DNA from: Thermoanaerobacter pseudethanolicus ATCC 33223
GTDB taxonomy: Bacteria; Bacillota; Thermoanaerobacteria; Thermoanaerobacterales; Thermoanaerobacteraceae
Assembly: GCF_000019085.1 (NCBI RefSeq)
Contig: NC_010321.1
Coordinates: 504,501-568,500, forward strand
Length of the DNA stretch: 64,000 bases
Direction: 5' to 3'
Positions within the stretch are counted from its first letter, which is position 1. Each line of letters begins with the position of its first letter. The position numbers and the translations under genes are program-made. The notes beneath the pieces were generated by a model. The model had not been told where the DNA came from. It was given only the letters and a program-made list of their open reading frames with translations, and did not search any database. Shown piece after piece: positions 17,144-30,000 of the stretch.

Positions 17144-17168
17144 AAGAGAGAGCAATTGCTCCCTCACA
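17144..17168 (-). terminator. Terminator of rubredoxin
   Basis: Hairpin GAGGGAGCA / TGCTCTCTC around AT, followed on the minus strand by TTTTTATTG; it contains the rubredoxin stop codon. Confidence 0.75.
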
Positions 17169-17322
17169 TTTTTTCAAACATATCTTTTCCTACTCCACAG
17201 TCCGGGCAGACCCAATCATCAGGCAATTCTTCAAAAGGAGTTCCTGGTTCAATTCCTTGTGATGGGTCTCCTTCTTCTGGATCATAGATGTACCCGCATA
17301 CTGTGCACTGCCACTTTTCCAT
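17164..17322 (-). CDS. Rubredoxin
   Basis: A 52-residue one-iron electron carrier. The paired knuckles CTVCGY (Cys6, Cys9) and CPDCGVGK (near residues 39-42) ligate the iron; the conserved YDPEEGDP and DDWVCPDC flank them. In anaerobes it passes electrons to oxygen/NO/superoxide-detoxifying enzymes. The frame extends upstream to 17370, but the ATG at 17322 follows AAGGGGG with 8-bp spacing and gives the canonical length. Single gene with its own promoter and terminator. Confidence 0.97.
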   Translation of the reverse strand: MEKWQCTVCGYIYDPEEGDPSQGIEPGTPFEELPDDWVCPDCGVGKDMFEKM

Positions 17323-17350
17323 AAAAAATACCCCCTTGATGTTTTCCTCT

Positions 17351-17380
17351 ATTATAGCAGAAATTAGCAAAGAAAATCAA
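17351..17380 (-). promoter_or_regulatory. Promoter of rubredoxin
   Basis: On the minus strand, TTGATT (17380-17375), 18-bp spacer, TATAAT (17356-17351). Confidence 0.65.
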
Positions 17381-17407
17381 GGGGGGAATGTAAATAAGGC
17401 AAAGGTA

Positions 17408-18706
17408 TTAGCAAGTCATAGTTGAAGTTCCAAGGTACTCACTGACAATTTTCATAGCGCAGAATTTTCCGCACATACTGCAAGTTTTGGCTGTAGATAT
17501 GTTTTTATTGACGCGATATTTAAAAGCTTTATCAGGGTCTATAGAAAGCTTTATTTGCTCATCCCAGTTTAAGGCTTTTCTAGCTCTAGCCATAGTTAAA
17601 TCTTTTTCTTTAGCACCTTTTACGCCTTTTGCGATATCTGCAGCATGGGCAGCTATTTTTGCTGCAATAACGCCTTCTTTGACATCTTCTTTGTCTGGAA
17701 GTCCGAGATGTTCAGCGGGTGTAACATAGCAAAGGAAATCAGCACCAGAAGCTGCTGCAATTGCTCCTCCGATTGCTGAAGTTATGTGGTCATAACCAGG
17801 AGCTATATCAGTCACAATAGGGCCAAGCACATAAAAAGGAGCGTTGTGACAAAGTTGTTTTTGAAGTTTTACATTTGCTTCAATTTGGTCAATTGGCACA
17901 TGCCCGGGTCCTTCTACCATAACTTGAACTCCTGCCTCTCGAGATTTCTTTACCAATTCGCCAAGGATTATAAGTTCTTGAATTTGTGCTGCGTCTGTAG
18001 CATCTTCAAGACAACCTGGACGCAGTCCATCTCCTAAGCTTAGAGTTATGTCATATTTTTTAGCAATATCAAGGAGTCTATCAAAATGTTTATACAAAGG
18101 ATTTTCTTTGTTGTTATGGAGCATCCAAGCAATTGTAAAGGAGCCACCGCGGCTTACTATATCCATCACTCGGCCGTTGTCTTTAAGCTTTTTCAATGAT
18201 TCAAATGTTAGACCACAGTGGACTGTAATAAAATCAACCCCGTCTTTTGCTTGTTCTTCTATAACTTCAAAAATAAATTCTTCAGGCATAGCTACAATGC
18301 TACCGTATTTGGATATAGATTCTACAGCTGCTTGATACATAGGGACAGTTCCTACAGGGACAGGGGAATTTTCAAGTATTTTTCTACAAGATTGGTTAAT
18401 GTCGCCCCCTGTGCTTAAATCCATTACCGCATCTGCTCCAGCTTTTACAGCAACATTTAATTTTTCAATTTCTTTTTCAATTTCAGGGTATGCATCAGAG
18501 GTTCCTATATTGGCATTTACTTTTGTCGATAAACCCCTTCCTATGCCTTTGGGAATGAGGTTTTTGTGGTTGATGTTTGATGGTATTACTATTTCTCCTT
18601 TTTTAACTCCTTCTAAAATAAATTCTTCGTCTACTCCTTCATACTCTGCGACTATTTTCATCTCTTTTGTGACAATGCCTGAAAGGGCGTATTCCAATTG
18701 TGTCAT
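17408..18706 (-). CDS. thiC: Phosphomethylpyrimidine synthase
   Basis: A radical-SAM enzyme converting aminoimidazole ribotide into the HMP phosphate moiety of thiamine. It has 432 residues; the C-terminal C-x2-C-x4-C cluster motif CSMCGKFC (residues ~419-426) is intact. The barrel shows [39 protein letters not shown] and [11 protein letters not shown]. The start is the ATG at 18706 behind AGGAGG; a longer frame to 18769 would begin inside the riboswitch. Control is by the upstream TPP riboswitch with its intrinsic terminator. Confidence 0.97.
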   Translation of the reverse strand: MTQLEYALSGIVTKEMKIVAEYEGVDEEFILEGVKKGEIVIPSNINHKNLIPKGIGRGLSTKVNANIGTSDAYPEIEKEIEKLNVAVKAGADAVMDLSTGGDINQSCRKILENSPVPVGTVPMYQAAVESISKYGSIVAMPEEFIFEVIEEQAKDGVDFITVHCGLTFESLKKLKDNGRVMDIVSRGGSFTIAWMLHNNKENPLYKHFDRLLDIAKKYDITLSLGDGLRPGCLEDATDAAQIQELIILGELVKKSREAGVQVMVEGPGHVPIDQIEANVKLQKQLCHNAPFYVLGPIVTDIAPGYDHITSAIGGAIAAASGADFLCYVTPAEHLGLPDKEDVKEGVIAAKIAAHAADIAKGVKGAKEKDLTMARARKALNWDEQIKLSIDPDKAFKYRVNKNISTAKTCSMCGKFCAMKIVSEYLGTSTMTC

Positions 18707-18721
18707 AATAAAAACCTCCTT

Positions 18722-18757
18722 AAAAAATAAATAAACCATGGGGATTATAGCCATGGC
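18722..18757 (-). terminator. Expression-platform terminator of the TPP riboswitch
   Basis: On the minus strand, a CCATGG / CCATGG stem (18756-18751 with 18741-18736) is followed by TTTATTTATTTTTT, just before the thiC ribosome site. Formation when TPP is bound would stop transcription. Confidence 0.65.
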
Positions 18758-18763
18758 AGATGA

Positions 18764-18854
18764 CCACATCCCTACGCAGGTACTAACCTAACAGGTTCGA
18801 TGGGTTAAAAGGCAACACCTTTTTCTCAGCCGGTTACGCCGGCACCCCATGTGG
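18764..18854 (-). promoter_or_regulatory. TPP riboswitch (THI box)
   Basis: The minus strand reads GGGGTGCC, then a CGGCTGAGA loop, then ACCTGTTAGGTTAGTACC and GCGTAGGGA, the diagnostic TPP aptamer segments (CUGAGA and ACCUG-x-GCGUAGGGA). P1 pairs CCACAT with ATGTGG. It lies directly upstream of thiC. Confidence 0.97.
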
Positions 18855-18995
18855 CAAATATTAAATTTTTATAATCGATAGGGTATAAATATTATACAAT
18901 ATTATTATACCACTAAAAAAAATCGGCGTATATTATAATTTAGAAAAAATTTAAGGTTAGTTGTATAATTAAATGCAACAGATAAAAGAATAGAA

Positions 18996-20100
<1,105 letters not shown>

Positions 20101-20103
<3 letters not shown>

Positions 20104-20220
20104 GCCCATCCATTATAAAGTTTAGAGCTCGTTCGTGATTTGTCAAGGGGCAGGCTTCGCCTGACTTTAACCCTTGACAAATCACGACCTTCGCTCAACT
20201 TGTTAACTAAGATGGGCTTA
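20101..20220 (+). repeat. Nested hairpin at the IS30 3' side
   Basis: An outer 10-bp repeat TAAGCCCATC (20101-20110) / GATGGGCTTA (20211-20220) encloses a perfect 16-bp stem (20134-20149 with 20171-20186) capped by CAGGC/GCCTG. The outer left arm includes the transposase stop codon. There is no T run, so it is not a standard terminator; it could block outward or inward transcription. Confidence 0.75.
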
Positions 20221-20332
20221 AGGTTATATATGATTTGTTCCAAATCCTATATCTACATGATTTTCATTAGGTGTTGCATTTAATATTGCAATTTATAAGA
20301 AAAAATTTAAGAAAGAGTACAAAAAAAAGTTC

Positions 20333-20361
20333 TTGACTTTACAGTTTCAAAGTGATAACAT
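20333..20361 (+). promoter_or_regulatory. Promoter of the hom-metY-metX operon
   Basis: TTGACT (20333-20338), 17-bp spacer, TAACAT (20356-20361), 49 bp after the IS30 end and ahead of the SAM riboswitch. Confidence 0.65.
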
Positions 20362-20402
20362 AGATTACAACATGCAAAATTGAATATAATATTACACACA
20401 AA

Positions 20403-20515
20403 CCTCTTATCAAGAGTGGTGGAGGGACTGGCCCGATGAAACCCGGCAACCGGCATTTATATGCGTCTGGTGCCAAATCCTGCAGGTTAGGGTGTCTAAC
20501 CTGAGAGATGAGAGG
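20403..20515 (+). promoter_or_regulatory. SAM-I riboswitch (S box)
   Basis: Starts CCTCTTATCAAGAG-GGTGGAGGGA, then CCCGATGAAACCCGGCAACC, GGTGCCAAATCCTGCAGG and a closing GAGAGATGAGAGG. This is the full S-box consensus, with P1 pairing CCTCT/AGAGG. It controls the methionine operon: with SAM bound, the downstream terminator forms. Confidence 0.97.
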
Positions 20516-20527
20516 AGTGGCGGATTA

Positions 20528-20566
20528 TTAGGCCCTCTTCTCATTGAGAAGAGGGCCTAAAAATTT
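20528..20566 (+). terminator. SAM-riboswitch terminator
   Basis: TTAGGCCCTCTTCTC (20528-20542) pairs with GAGAAGAGGGCCTAA (20546-20560), 15 bp with a 3-nt loop, then AAAATTTATTT. The left arm's CCTCTTCTC can alternatively pair with the P1 GAGATGAGAGG strand as antiterminator. Confidence 0.85.
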
Positions 20567-20581
20567 ATTTGGAGGTGTGAC

Positions 20582-21874
20582 ATGAAAATAAAAATCGGAT
20601 TATTAGGACTTGGAACAGTAGGAACAGGAGTATATAAATTGATAACTTCAAGAGGAGGTCATATAAGGGAGAGTACAGGGGTTTATCCTGAGATAAAGAA
20701 GATACTCGTGAAAAATCTCAATAAGCCAAGGAAAGTGAAGGTAGAAGGACTACTTACCCAAAATGCTGAAGAAATTTTGAAAGATAAAGAGATAAAAATA
20801 GTCATTGAAGCAATAGGAGGCATTTCTCCAGCTTACGAATATGTGAAGGAAGCCTTGTCTTCAGGGAAGCATGTAATCACTGCAAATAAAGAATTGATGG
20901 CTAAACATGGGGAAGATTTAAATGAAACAGCAAAAAAAAATGGAGTGTTTTTAAAATGCGAAGCAAGTGTTGGAGGAGCAATACCTATACTTCATCAAAT
21001 TGATAGATTAAAAATCACAGATGAAATAGATTTTGTAGGAGGTATAGTAAACGGCACTACTAACTACATTCTTACGCAAATGTCTACTAAAGGAAAAAGT
21101 TATGAAGAAGCACTTAAAGAAGCTCAGCAATTAGGTTATGCAGAAGCAAATCCCGATTATGATGTAAAAGGTTTTGATTCACTGTATAAACTGATTATTC
21201 TAATGCGCAAAGTATTTAATGTAAATGTGCCGGTAAATTCTATAAGGAGAAGTGGGATTGATGGGATTGCAAGAGAAGATTTAGATTATATCACTGAATG
21301 GGGGTATAAATTAAAATTGTTTGCATGGGGAAAAAAGATAGAAAATGGTGTTTTTGCAGGAGTAGAACCCGTTTTGGTTGAGGAAAGCAATATTTTGTCG
21401 AGGGTAAACGACGTAAATAATGCTGTTATTCTTAAAGGAGATAGTTTTGGCGAATATGTATTTGTGGGCAAAGGGGCAGGAGAGCTTCCTACTGGAGATG
21501 CAGTTGTCGCGGATTTAATTGATATACTGTTAAATTATAATATCAAAGATAATGATGCAGCAAAGCTTCTTCCAGTTCGTCAAGGAAGCTTTACAGATAC
21601 GTTTTATATAAGACTCAAAATGCATAAAGGAGATATTTTAAATCTACAAAAGATTTTGAATTTCTTTAAAAGAGAAGAAGCTTTAATCTTAGAGTCCTCT
21701 TACGAAAATGACACATTTGCTGCTGTAATTAAATTAAAGACAAATATTGATGTATTTGTAGAAAAGCTAAATGACAAAAAAATTGGAGAACTAAAAGCAA
21801 TTTTTAAAGTGTTACAAGAGGATATAGATGAGTTACAGTTAAAAGAATTTGAAGATTTGGTAGGAGTAATTTAG
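20582..21874 (+). CDS. hom: Homoserine dehydrogenase
   Basis: Reduces aspartate semialdehyde to homoserine. The 430-residue, ACT-bearing form has the Rossmann start GLLGLGTVGTGVYKL, TANKELMAKHG, the catalytic-domain signature GGIVNGTTNYILTQM and AEANPDYDVKGFDSLYK. A C-terminal ACT domain (~355-430; FYIRLKMHKGDILNLQKIL) may give allosteric control. GGAGG lies before the ATG. It is first gene after the SAM riboswitch and followed by metY and metX, so this copy serves methionine synthesis rather than threonine. Confidence 0.96.
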   Translation: MKIKIGLLGLGTVGTGVYKLITSRGGHIRESTGVYPEIKKILVKNLNKPRKVKVEGLLTQNAEEILKDKEIKIVIEAIGGISPAYEYVKEALSSGKHVITANKELMAKHGEDLNETAKKNGVFLKCEASVGGAIPILHQIDRLKITDEIDFVGGIVNGTTNYILTQMSTKGKSYEEALKEAQQLGYAEANPDYDVKGFDSLYKLIILMRKVFNVNVPVNSIRRSGIDGIAREDLDYITEWGYKLKLFAWGKKIENGVFAGVEPVLVEESNILSRVNDVNNAVILKGDSFGEYVFVGKGAGELPTGDAVVADLIDILLNYNIKDNDAAKLLPVRQGSFTDTFYIRLKMHKGDILNLQKILNFFKREEALILESSYENDTFAAVIKLKTNIDVFVEKLNDKKIGELKAIFKVLQEDIDELQLKEFEDLVGVI

Positions 21875-21898
21875 AAATCAAATATTTATATTTGATGA

Positions 21899-23197
<1,299 letters not shown>

Positions 23198-23217
23198 ATA
23201 AGGAAAGGTTGATGTAG

Positions 23218-24318
23218 ATGATAGTTGAGGAAAAAAAGGTTACACTAAAAGGGAAAAATATATTCACTACAGAAAGTGGATATAGTTTTGATGAACTTAC
23301 TATTGTTTATGAAACTTATGGAAAATTAAATAAAGAAAAAAATAACGTGATACTTGTGGAACACGCTTTAAGTGGCAGTGCACATGCAGCAGGTATGCAT
23401 CCTGGGAAAAATAACGTGGGCTGGTGGGACCCTTTAATTGGTCCGGGCAAGTATATTGATACAGATAAGTATTTTGTCATATGTTCTAACTTTCTTGGCA
23501 GTTGTTATGGAACGACAGGCCCTTCTTCTATAGACCCTAGAACAGGAAAACCTTACGGTTTAAGGTTTCCAAAAATTAATATAAGAGACATGGTGAGAGT
23601 GCAGAAACTTCTTCTAGATTATCTTGGCATAGACCGGATAAAAGTCGCTATTGGAGGGTCTATGGGAGGAATGCAGGCTTTAGAGTGGGCAGTGACATAC
23701 CCGGATTTAGTGGATAAATCTATTGTCATAGCTGCTGATTATAAGCTTACTCCTCTTAATATTGCGTATAATCATGTAGGAATACAATGCATACTAAATG
23801 ACCCACATTTTTACGGCGGTGATTACTATGATAAGCCCCATAAACCTGATAAAGGATTGAGTACTGCCAGAATGCTGGGAATGATAACCTACAAAAGTGG
23901 CGATTTATTTGACTATAGATTTGATAGGTTAAGAGATGAAAACAATTTTGAAGTGGAAAATTACCTCAACTATCATGGTTTGTCTTTTATAAACAGATTT
24001 GATGCAAATTCCTATTTATATATTTTATGGGCTATGAATGAACATGACATTACGAAGCCTTATGGTTCTTTAAAGATGGCACTTAAAAGGATTAAAGCGG
24101 AAATACTCATGATAGGGATAGATACAGATATGATTTTTCCTTCTAAGTACATGAGGGATTTCATTAAAAAACTTAATGCTTCAGGAGGGTGTGGCAAAAT
24201 TGAAGAAATATCTTCAATGCAAGGTCATGACTCTTTTTTGGTGGATATAGATAAGATTGGACCTATTATTTCGGATTTTATAGAAGAAACATACAATAAA
24301 GAAATGGTTTGTGTATAA
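23218..24318 (+). CDS. metX: Homoserine O-acetyltransferase
   Basis: An alpha/beta-hydrolase-fold acyltransferase of 366 residues that activates homoserine with acetyl-CoA for MetY. Markers are EHALSGSAHAAG, WWDPLIGPG, the nucleophile elbow GGSMGGMQALEW (residues ~145-156, catalytic Ser), GIDTDMIFPS with the triad Asp and MQGHDSFLVD with the triad His. Whether acetyl or succinyl is used cannot be read safely; acetyl is inferred from pairing with metY. A terminator follows. Confidence 0.95.
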   Translation: MIVEEKKVTLKGKNIFTTESGYSFDELTIVYETYGKLNKEKNNVILVEHALSGSAHAAGMHPGKNNVGWWDPLIGPGKYIDTDKYFVICSNFLGSCYGTTGPSSIDPRTGKPYGLRFPKINIRDMVRVQKLLLDYLGIDRIKVAIGGSMGGMQALEWAVTYPDLVDKSIVIAADYKLTPLNIAYNHVGIQCILNDPHFYGGDYYDKPHKPDKGLSTARMLGMITYKSGDLFDYRFDRLRDENNFEVENYLNYHGLSFINRFDANSYLYILWAMNEHDITKPYGSLKMALKRIKAEILMIGIDTDMIFPSKYMRDFIKKLNASGGCGKIEEISSMQGHDSFLVDIDKIGPIISDFIEETYNKEMVCV

Positions 24319-24322
24319 TTGT

Positions 24323-24361
24323 AAAAGAACAGTCCCTTTTAAAAGGGGGTTGTTCTTTTTT
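24323..24361 (+). terminator. Terminator of the methionine operon
   Basis: AAAGAACAGTCCCTTTT / AAAAGGGGGTTGTTCTTTTTT imperfect long stem followed by T. Confidence 0.85.
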
Positions 24362-24416
24362 ATGCTTTATTAATGTTATAATTAATATATCGGAATTTTA
24401 AAAAGAGGTGATTTTG

Positions 24417-25553
24417 ATGTCAAAAAAAGAAATAAAACTTGGTTTTGTAGGGCTTGGCTTTATTGGGACAATCCATTCTATAGCTTGTTTTTCAATGCCT
24501 TTGATATTTAAAAACCTTCCTTTTGAAGTGAAACTTGGACCTGTGTACAAGAATAACATAGAAGATATACCACATTTTTTTGAAAAAGGTGTAAAAAGTA
24601 TTGAAGAAATGTTGGAAGAGGGCGGCCTTGATGCTGTCGACATATGTACCCCTAATTACCTTCATTATGAACAGGCGATGAAAGTGATAGAAAAAGGCAT
24701 TCCATTATATCTTGAGAAGCCAATAGGAGTTAACGGCAAAGAAGCCTATGAAATAATGGAAAAGGCAAAAGAAAAAAGGATAATACATCAAACAGCTTTA
24801 ATGTATAGGTTTATGCCTGCTGTAAACCAGGCAAGAGATATGATAAAAAATGGAGAAATAGGTGAAATTTTAAATTTTAAAGCTTTAATGCTTCATTCAG
24901 GATATATGGACCCTAAAAGGCCTATGTCCTGGAAAATGAAAAAAGCTACTTCTGGTGGTGGAGCAATAGTTGACATGGGGATACACCTTGTGGATGCAGT
25001 AAGATTTATGATGGGAGAAATAAAGTCTTTAAGATCAAATTCGAAGACATATTTTAAAAAAAGGCCTGTATCCAAAGGCTCTGAAATTTATGAAGAAGTG
25101 GATGTAGATGACTGGACAAATGTAGAAGTGGAAATGAAAAATGGAGGATGGGGAAGCATCGAAGCTTCAAGGATATCTGCCGACCTTGAGGAGGAGACTC
25201 GATTTGAAATATACGGTACAAAGGGCTCAATAAAAATATCTACAAAACATCCTCGTTATGCTGTATTATATAAAAAGCAAGAGAATGTCCAAATAATTGG
25301 CGATTACGATACAAAAAGCAAATTTAGCGAGTATGTGGAGTCAATATATCCTACAGAAAAGTATTCTCTTGGATGGATGGTAGATTTACACATGGCAAGC
25401 CTTATAAATTTTTTTACAAATATAGTAGAGGATAAAATTGTATTTAGTGAGACACCCACTTTTGAGGAAGCCTACAAAGACCAGGTTATTTTGGATAAAA
25501 TATTATTATCAGCTGAAAATAATGGGAAAGTTATTAGTAATCTAAAAGATTAG
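24417..25553 (+). CDS. Gfo/Idh/MocA-family NAD(P)-dependent oxidoreductase
   Basis: A 378-residue sugar/cyclitol dehydrogenase type. The N-terminal Rossmann fold begins KLGFVGLGFIGTIHS; YLEKPIGVNGKEAYE carries the EKP motif; the C-terminal domain has SGGGAIVDMGIHLVDAVRF (catalytic Asp/His pair) and a beta-sheet with EIYGTKGSIKIS. The substrate cannot be told from sequence. The ATG at 24417 follows AGAGGTG; an upstream GTG at 24408 is part of that ribosome site. There is no sugar transporter alongside; the next gene is an rRNA methylase. Confidence 0.9.
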   Translation: MSKKEIKLGFVGLGFIGTIHSIACFSMPLIFKNLPFEVKLGPVYKNNIEDIPHFFEKGVKSIEEMLEEGGLDAVDICTPNYLHYEQAMKVIEKGIPLYLEKPIGVNGKEAYEIMEKAKEKRIIHQTALMYRFMPAVNQARDMIKNGEIGEILNFKALMLHSGYMDPKRPMSWKMKKATSGGGAIVDMGIHLVDAVRFMMGEIKSLRSNSKTYFKKRPVSKGSEIYEEVDVDDWTNVEVEMKNGGWGSIEASRISADLEEETRFEIYGTKGSIKISTKHPRYAVLYKKQENVQIIGDYDTKSKFSEYVESIYPTEKYSLGWMVDLHMASLINFFTNIVEDKIVFSETPTFEEAYKDQVILDKILLSAENNGKVISNLKD

Positions 25554-25597
25554 TTGTCAGTATATTATTCAATCAATAAGATAGGGGTAGTAATAAG

Positions 25598-26980
25598 ATG
25601 AAAATTACAGTAAAAAAAGAGTTTTTGAAGAGAATGGAGCAATTACTTAAAGAAGAGTATGAAGATTTTTTAAAGGAATACGACAAAAAGCCTCAAAAAG
25701 GCTTAAGAGTGAATACATTAAAAATCGGTGTAGAAGAGTTTAAAAAAATTGTTCCTTTTGAGATAACCCCAATTCCTTGGTGCCCAACTGGGTTTTATTA
25801 TGATAAAGAAGAAAAGGCGGGCAACCATTTGTACCATATTTTAGGACTTTACTATATTCAAGAGCCGACAGCGATGGCAGTTGTGGAGGTGTTAGACCCT
25901 AAACCAGGGGAAAAGATTCTCGATGTAAGTGCAGCGCCCGGTGGTAAGACTACACACATAGCTACGAAAATTGGCGATGAAGGAATAATTGTTGCTAATG
26001 AAATAGATAAAAAAAGAATAAAAGCACTGGTGGAAAATGTAGAGAGAATGGGAATAAGAAATATTGTCATAACAAATGAAACTCCTGAAAAGTTGGCTAC
26101 CGCATTTGAAGGATATTTTGATAAAATTTTGGTAGATGCTCCTTGTTCAGGAGAGGGAATGTTTAGAAAAGACCCTACAGCAAGGAAAATTTGGTCTTTA
26201 AATAATGTCATGAGTTGTTCTATTACACAGAGAAATATTTTGCGAAGTGTAGCTCCTTTATTAAAAAAGGGAGGCATTTTGGTTTATTCTACCTGTACTT
26301 TTGCTCCTGAGGAGGATGAAGGAGTTATAAAAAAATTTTTAGAAGAACATCCTGAATTTGAAATTGAAGAAAGTGAGATTAGCAAATTCTTTGACAGAGG
26401 GCATCCCGAATGGGTTGAAGGTCCTGAAGATTTAAAAAAATGCATGAGATTATGGCCACATAAGGTGAGAGGAGAAGGACATTTTATTGCGAAACTGAGA
26501 AAAAAAGAGGAAGAAGAACCAGACTCTAGATTTAAAAAAGCAAAAGGCAGAAAAAAGCAAAAAGAATTACAACTATTTTACGATTTTGCTGATAAATATC
26601 TTAATTTAGACTTAGATAATCTAAATATTGAAGTGCATAATGATTTTGTTTACCATGTACCAGAGGGTTTACCGGATTTGAGTAATATAAAGGTATACAG
26701 ATACGGTTGGCAGTTAGGGGAGCTTAAGAAAAACAGGTTTGAGCCTTCTCACTGGTTGGCAATGGGAATTAAAACTTTCCAAGCTAAAAGACTTTTGGAA
26801 CTTGAAAGAGAACAAAGGGAAAAATATTTAAAAGGTGAAACTTTTGAATTGGACTTAGAAGACGGCTGGATTTTTTTTACTATAGAAGGGTTTCCTGCGG
26901 GATGGGGCAGAATTGCAAAAGGGGTAGTTAAAAATTATTATCCTAAGTGGCTTAGAGATATAAAAGTTTGGGAAGAATAG
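25598..26980 (+). CDS. rsmF: RsmF-type 16S rRNA (cytosine-C5) methyltransferase
   Basis: A SAM-dependent m5C methylase of the NOL1/NOP2/Sun family, 460 residues. Residues ~1-300 hold the catalytic core: the SAM loop LDVSAAPGGKTTHIA, DAPCSGEGMFRK with the release Cys, and YSTCTFAPEEDE with the nucleophile Cys. From ~305 on there is an RsmF-style C-terminal extension (FYDFADKYLN ... GWQLGELKKNRFEPSHWLAMG) ending in a PUA-like domain with GFPAGWGRIAKGVVKNYYPK. The target position in the rRNA is inferred from the family only. Confidence 0.93.
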   Translation: MKITVKKEFLKRMEQLLKEEYEDFLKEYDKKPQKGLRVNTLKIGVEEFKKIVPFEITPIPWCPTGFYYDKEEKAGNHLYHILGLYYIQEPTAMAVVEVLDPKPGEKILDVSAAPGGKTTHIATKIGDEGIIVANEIDKKRIKALVENVERMGIRNIVITNETPEKLATAFEGYFDKILVDAPCSGEGMFRKDPTARKIWSLNNVMSCSITQRNILRSVAPLLKKGGILVYSTCTFAPEEDEGVIKKFLEEHPEFEIEESEISKFFDRGHPEWVEGPEDLKKCMRLWPHKVRGEGHFIAKLRKKEEEEPDSRFKKAKGRKKQKELQLFYDFADKYLNLDLDNLNIEVHNDFVYHVPEGLPDLSNIKVYRYGWQLGELKKNRFEPSHWLAMGIKTFQAKRLLELEREQREKYLKGETFELDLEDGWIFFTIEGFPAGWGRIAKGVVKNYYPKWLRDIKVWEE

Positions 26981-26989
26981 TTGTGTAAT

Positions 26990-27015
26990 GCTCGCGTATG
27001 CGAGCTTTTATTTTT
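26990..27015 (+). terminator. Terminator after rsmF
   Basis: GCTCGC / GCGAGC 6-bp stem, 4-nt loop, then TTTTATTTTT. Confidence 0.85.
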
Positions 27016-27088
27016 ATGCTTTAAAATCTCAATTTTGGGGGAATAATATTTTTAGCTGAAATTGCAGTGGAGAAGGAGTTGACAGACC

Positions 27089-30000
27089 GTGTGGTACATA
27101 GTAGCTTTAGTTTTGCTTTTAATAGCAACTTCAATAGTACATATTTCAAAAAATCAGAGATTAAGTAGAGAAGATTCGATTAGGGATTTTGACGATATCA
27201 TTTTAAATTCGGAAGAAATGGAAAAGCATGCAGCAGAAATAGCGCAGAATCACAACATAATGAAGAGAACTAAATTATCCTATTTGCTAATTCCGCGGAT
27301 GAATAAAAACTACAACTACATAAAGAATGTTTACAGAAATTTGAACAGCATTTTAAAAGAAGAGGATGTCTATATTTCTCAAGAAGAGGAGTGGTTGTTA
27401 GATAACTTTTATATAATCGAAGAGCAAGTTAAGGAAATAAGGAAAAGTTTGTCAAAAAGTTATTATTCGGGGCTTCCAGGGCTTAAAAATGGTTTATTCA
27501 AAGGTTACCCAAGAATATATGCTATAGCCTTTGAGCTAGTTCTTCACACTGATGGGAAAATTGATGAAAAAGCCATAATTAATTTTATAAAGGCTTATCA
27601 GACAAAGGCTTTGCTTTCCAGCTCTGAGCTGTGGGCTTTAAGCCTTATGATACGTATTGCTTTGGTGGAGAAAATAAAAAAGATTTGCGAGAAAATTGTA
27701 GAAACTCGCCACCAAAGGGAAAAAGCAGAAAAGATACTCACATTGCTTTTGGAAAAAGAAATGAAATATGAAGAAGTGAAAAAGCTTATAAGGAACAATA
27801 TCAATGTTGCAGACAGATTCCCTCTACAATTTATTGAACATTTGGTAAGTAGACTTAGAAAAGAAGGGAGTAATTCTGTTAATGTCATACAGTCTATAGA
27901 AAAAATTTTAATGGAGTATGATACTAGCATTAACGATGTAGCAGAAAAGGCTCATCAAATACAGGCAAAAAGGCAAATTTCTATAGGCAATGCTATTACC
28001 AGTTTAAAAACTGTTTCCTCTCTCGATTGGGCACAAATTTTTGAAAGTTTGAGTTCCGTAGAGCAAGTTTTGAGGCAAGACCCGGACGGTACATATCCTA
28101 AGATGGATTTTGAATCAAGAGATTATTACAGACATGAAATAGAAAAAATAGCTAAATATTATAATACTTCAGAAACTTATGTTGCTAAAAAGGCAATTGA
28201 ATGTGCAAAAGAAGTGACAGAACAAGAGGGAAAACTAGGATATATAAACCATGTAGGATTTTACCTTGTAGGCAAAGGAAGAAGTATTCTTGAAAATAAG
28301 CTGAGTAACAAATCAAAAAGGACAATAAGCTGGAAAAAAATTGCCAAAAAATCTCCAGAGACTTTGTATGTAGGTTTAATTTTAATCTTCCTATTGGTGG
28401 AGGAGTTTTTTGCATTAAAATATATAGCAAATTTTTCTAATAAATGGGGGCTATTATTTATCTCTGGTGTAATTCTTCTAATACCTTTTAGTGAAATGTC
28501 AGTTCAATTAGTAAATTGGATTTTAGTGCATATTTTTAAGCCAGTAGTATTGCCAAAAATTGAGTTAAAAGAAGGTATTCCTGAAGATGCTAAGACAATG
28601 GTAGTTATTTCTTCTCTTTTGCCAGATGAAAAAAGGACAAAAGAGCTGATTGAAAATCTTGAGGTGTATTATCACGCCAACAGAGAAAAGAATTTGTATT
28701 TTGGCTTATTAGGGGATTTTAAAGACGCTCCTTTTGAGGTTATGTCGGAGGATGAGAAGATTGTAAAGTGTGCTTTGGAACAAATTGAAAAGTTAAACGA
28801 GAAATATTCTAAAAACGGCGAAAAGATATTTTACTATTTCCACAGAAAAAGAAAATACAATCAAATGCAAAAAAGCTGGATGGGCTGGGAAAGAAAAAGA
28901 GGAGCTCTTGTCGAATTTAATGAACTTTTAAGAGGGAAGGAAGATACGAGTTTTTATGTAGTTAGTGGAGATGTTGCCAAACTAAATATAAAATATGTAA
29001 TAACTTTGGATGCAGATACAAATTTGCCTATTGATACTGCTAAAAAATTAGTAGGTACTATGTTGCATCCCTTAAACAAAGCAGTGATTGACAGAGATTA
29101 TGGTGTAGTAGTAGAGGGATATGGACTATTGCAACCTAGAATAGGCATTGATATAGAAAGCGCAAATGCTACACTGTTTTCTAAAATCTATGCTGGAGAA
29201 GGCGGTATAGATCCATATACTACAGCAGTATCAGATGTTTATCAGGATTTGTTCGGAGAAGGCATATATACAGGTAAAGGAATATACGATGTAGATGTAT
29301 TTAGAGAACTTTTAAGAGATACTATACCGGATAATTCTATTTTAAGTCATGACCTTTTAGAAGGGTCCTTTGTGCGAACCGGTCTTGTCAGTGATATAGA
29401 ATTGATTGATGGCTATCCTGCTAAATACAATTCCTATATCATGAGACTGCACAGATGGGTAAGAGGGGATTGGCAGTTATTGCCTTATTTGAAATCTAAA
29501 ATAAAAAATAGAAAAGGAGAAATGGTAAAAAACCCCCTTTCTTTAATAACTAAATGGAAAATTATAGACAACCTAAGAAGAAGTGTTGTTTCAGTTGCCT
29601 TGATGTTAATGCTATTTTTAGGATTTAGCCTTTTGCCGGGAAGCAGTTTTTTATGGTTAGGGGTTGCGATTTTAACTGTATTCTTCCCAATTCTACCTGC
29701 TTTAGTTGACACTATTTTTAAAGGCCAGTTCAGACACTATTGGGAAAAAAGACATAAAGCCGTGATAACAAGCATAGAAGCCGCTTTTTATCAATCATTA
29801 CTTAATTTTGCGTTTTTACCCTATCAAGCTTATATGATGGCAGATGCAATAGTTAGAACACTGACGAGACTGTATATAACTCGAAAGAATTTATTAGAAT
29901 GGGTTACGGCTGCTGACATGGAGAAGCGACTTAGAAATGACTTTGCAAGTTTTTTTAAAAGAATGTGGATAGTTTTAGTAGAGGGATTAGCATTAGTTGC

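Noticed and set aside
17786-18734. Several plus-strand frames opposite thiC
   Set aside because: All lie within the well-conserved thiC gene on the minus strand and lack ribosome sites.
20528-20566. Taken at first as the terminator of the IS30 element
   Set aside because: It follows a complete SAM-I aptamer and lies just before hom, so it is the riboswitch expression platform; the IS ends at about 20284.
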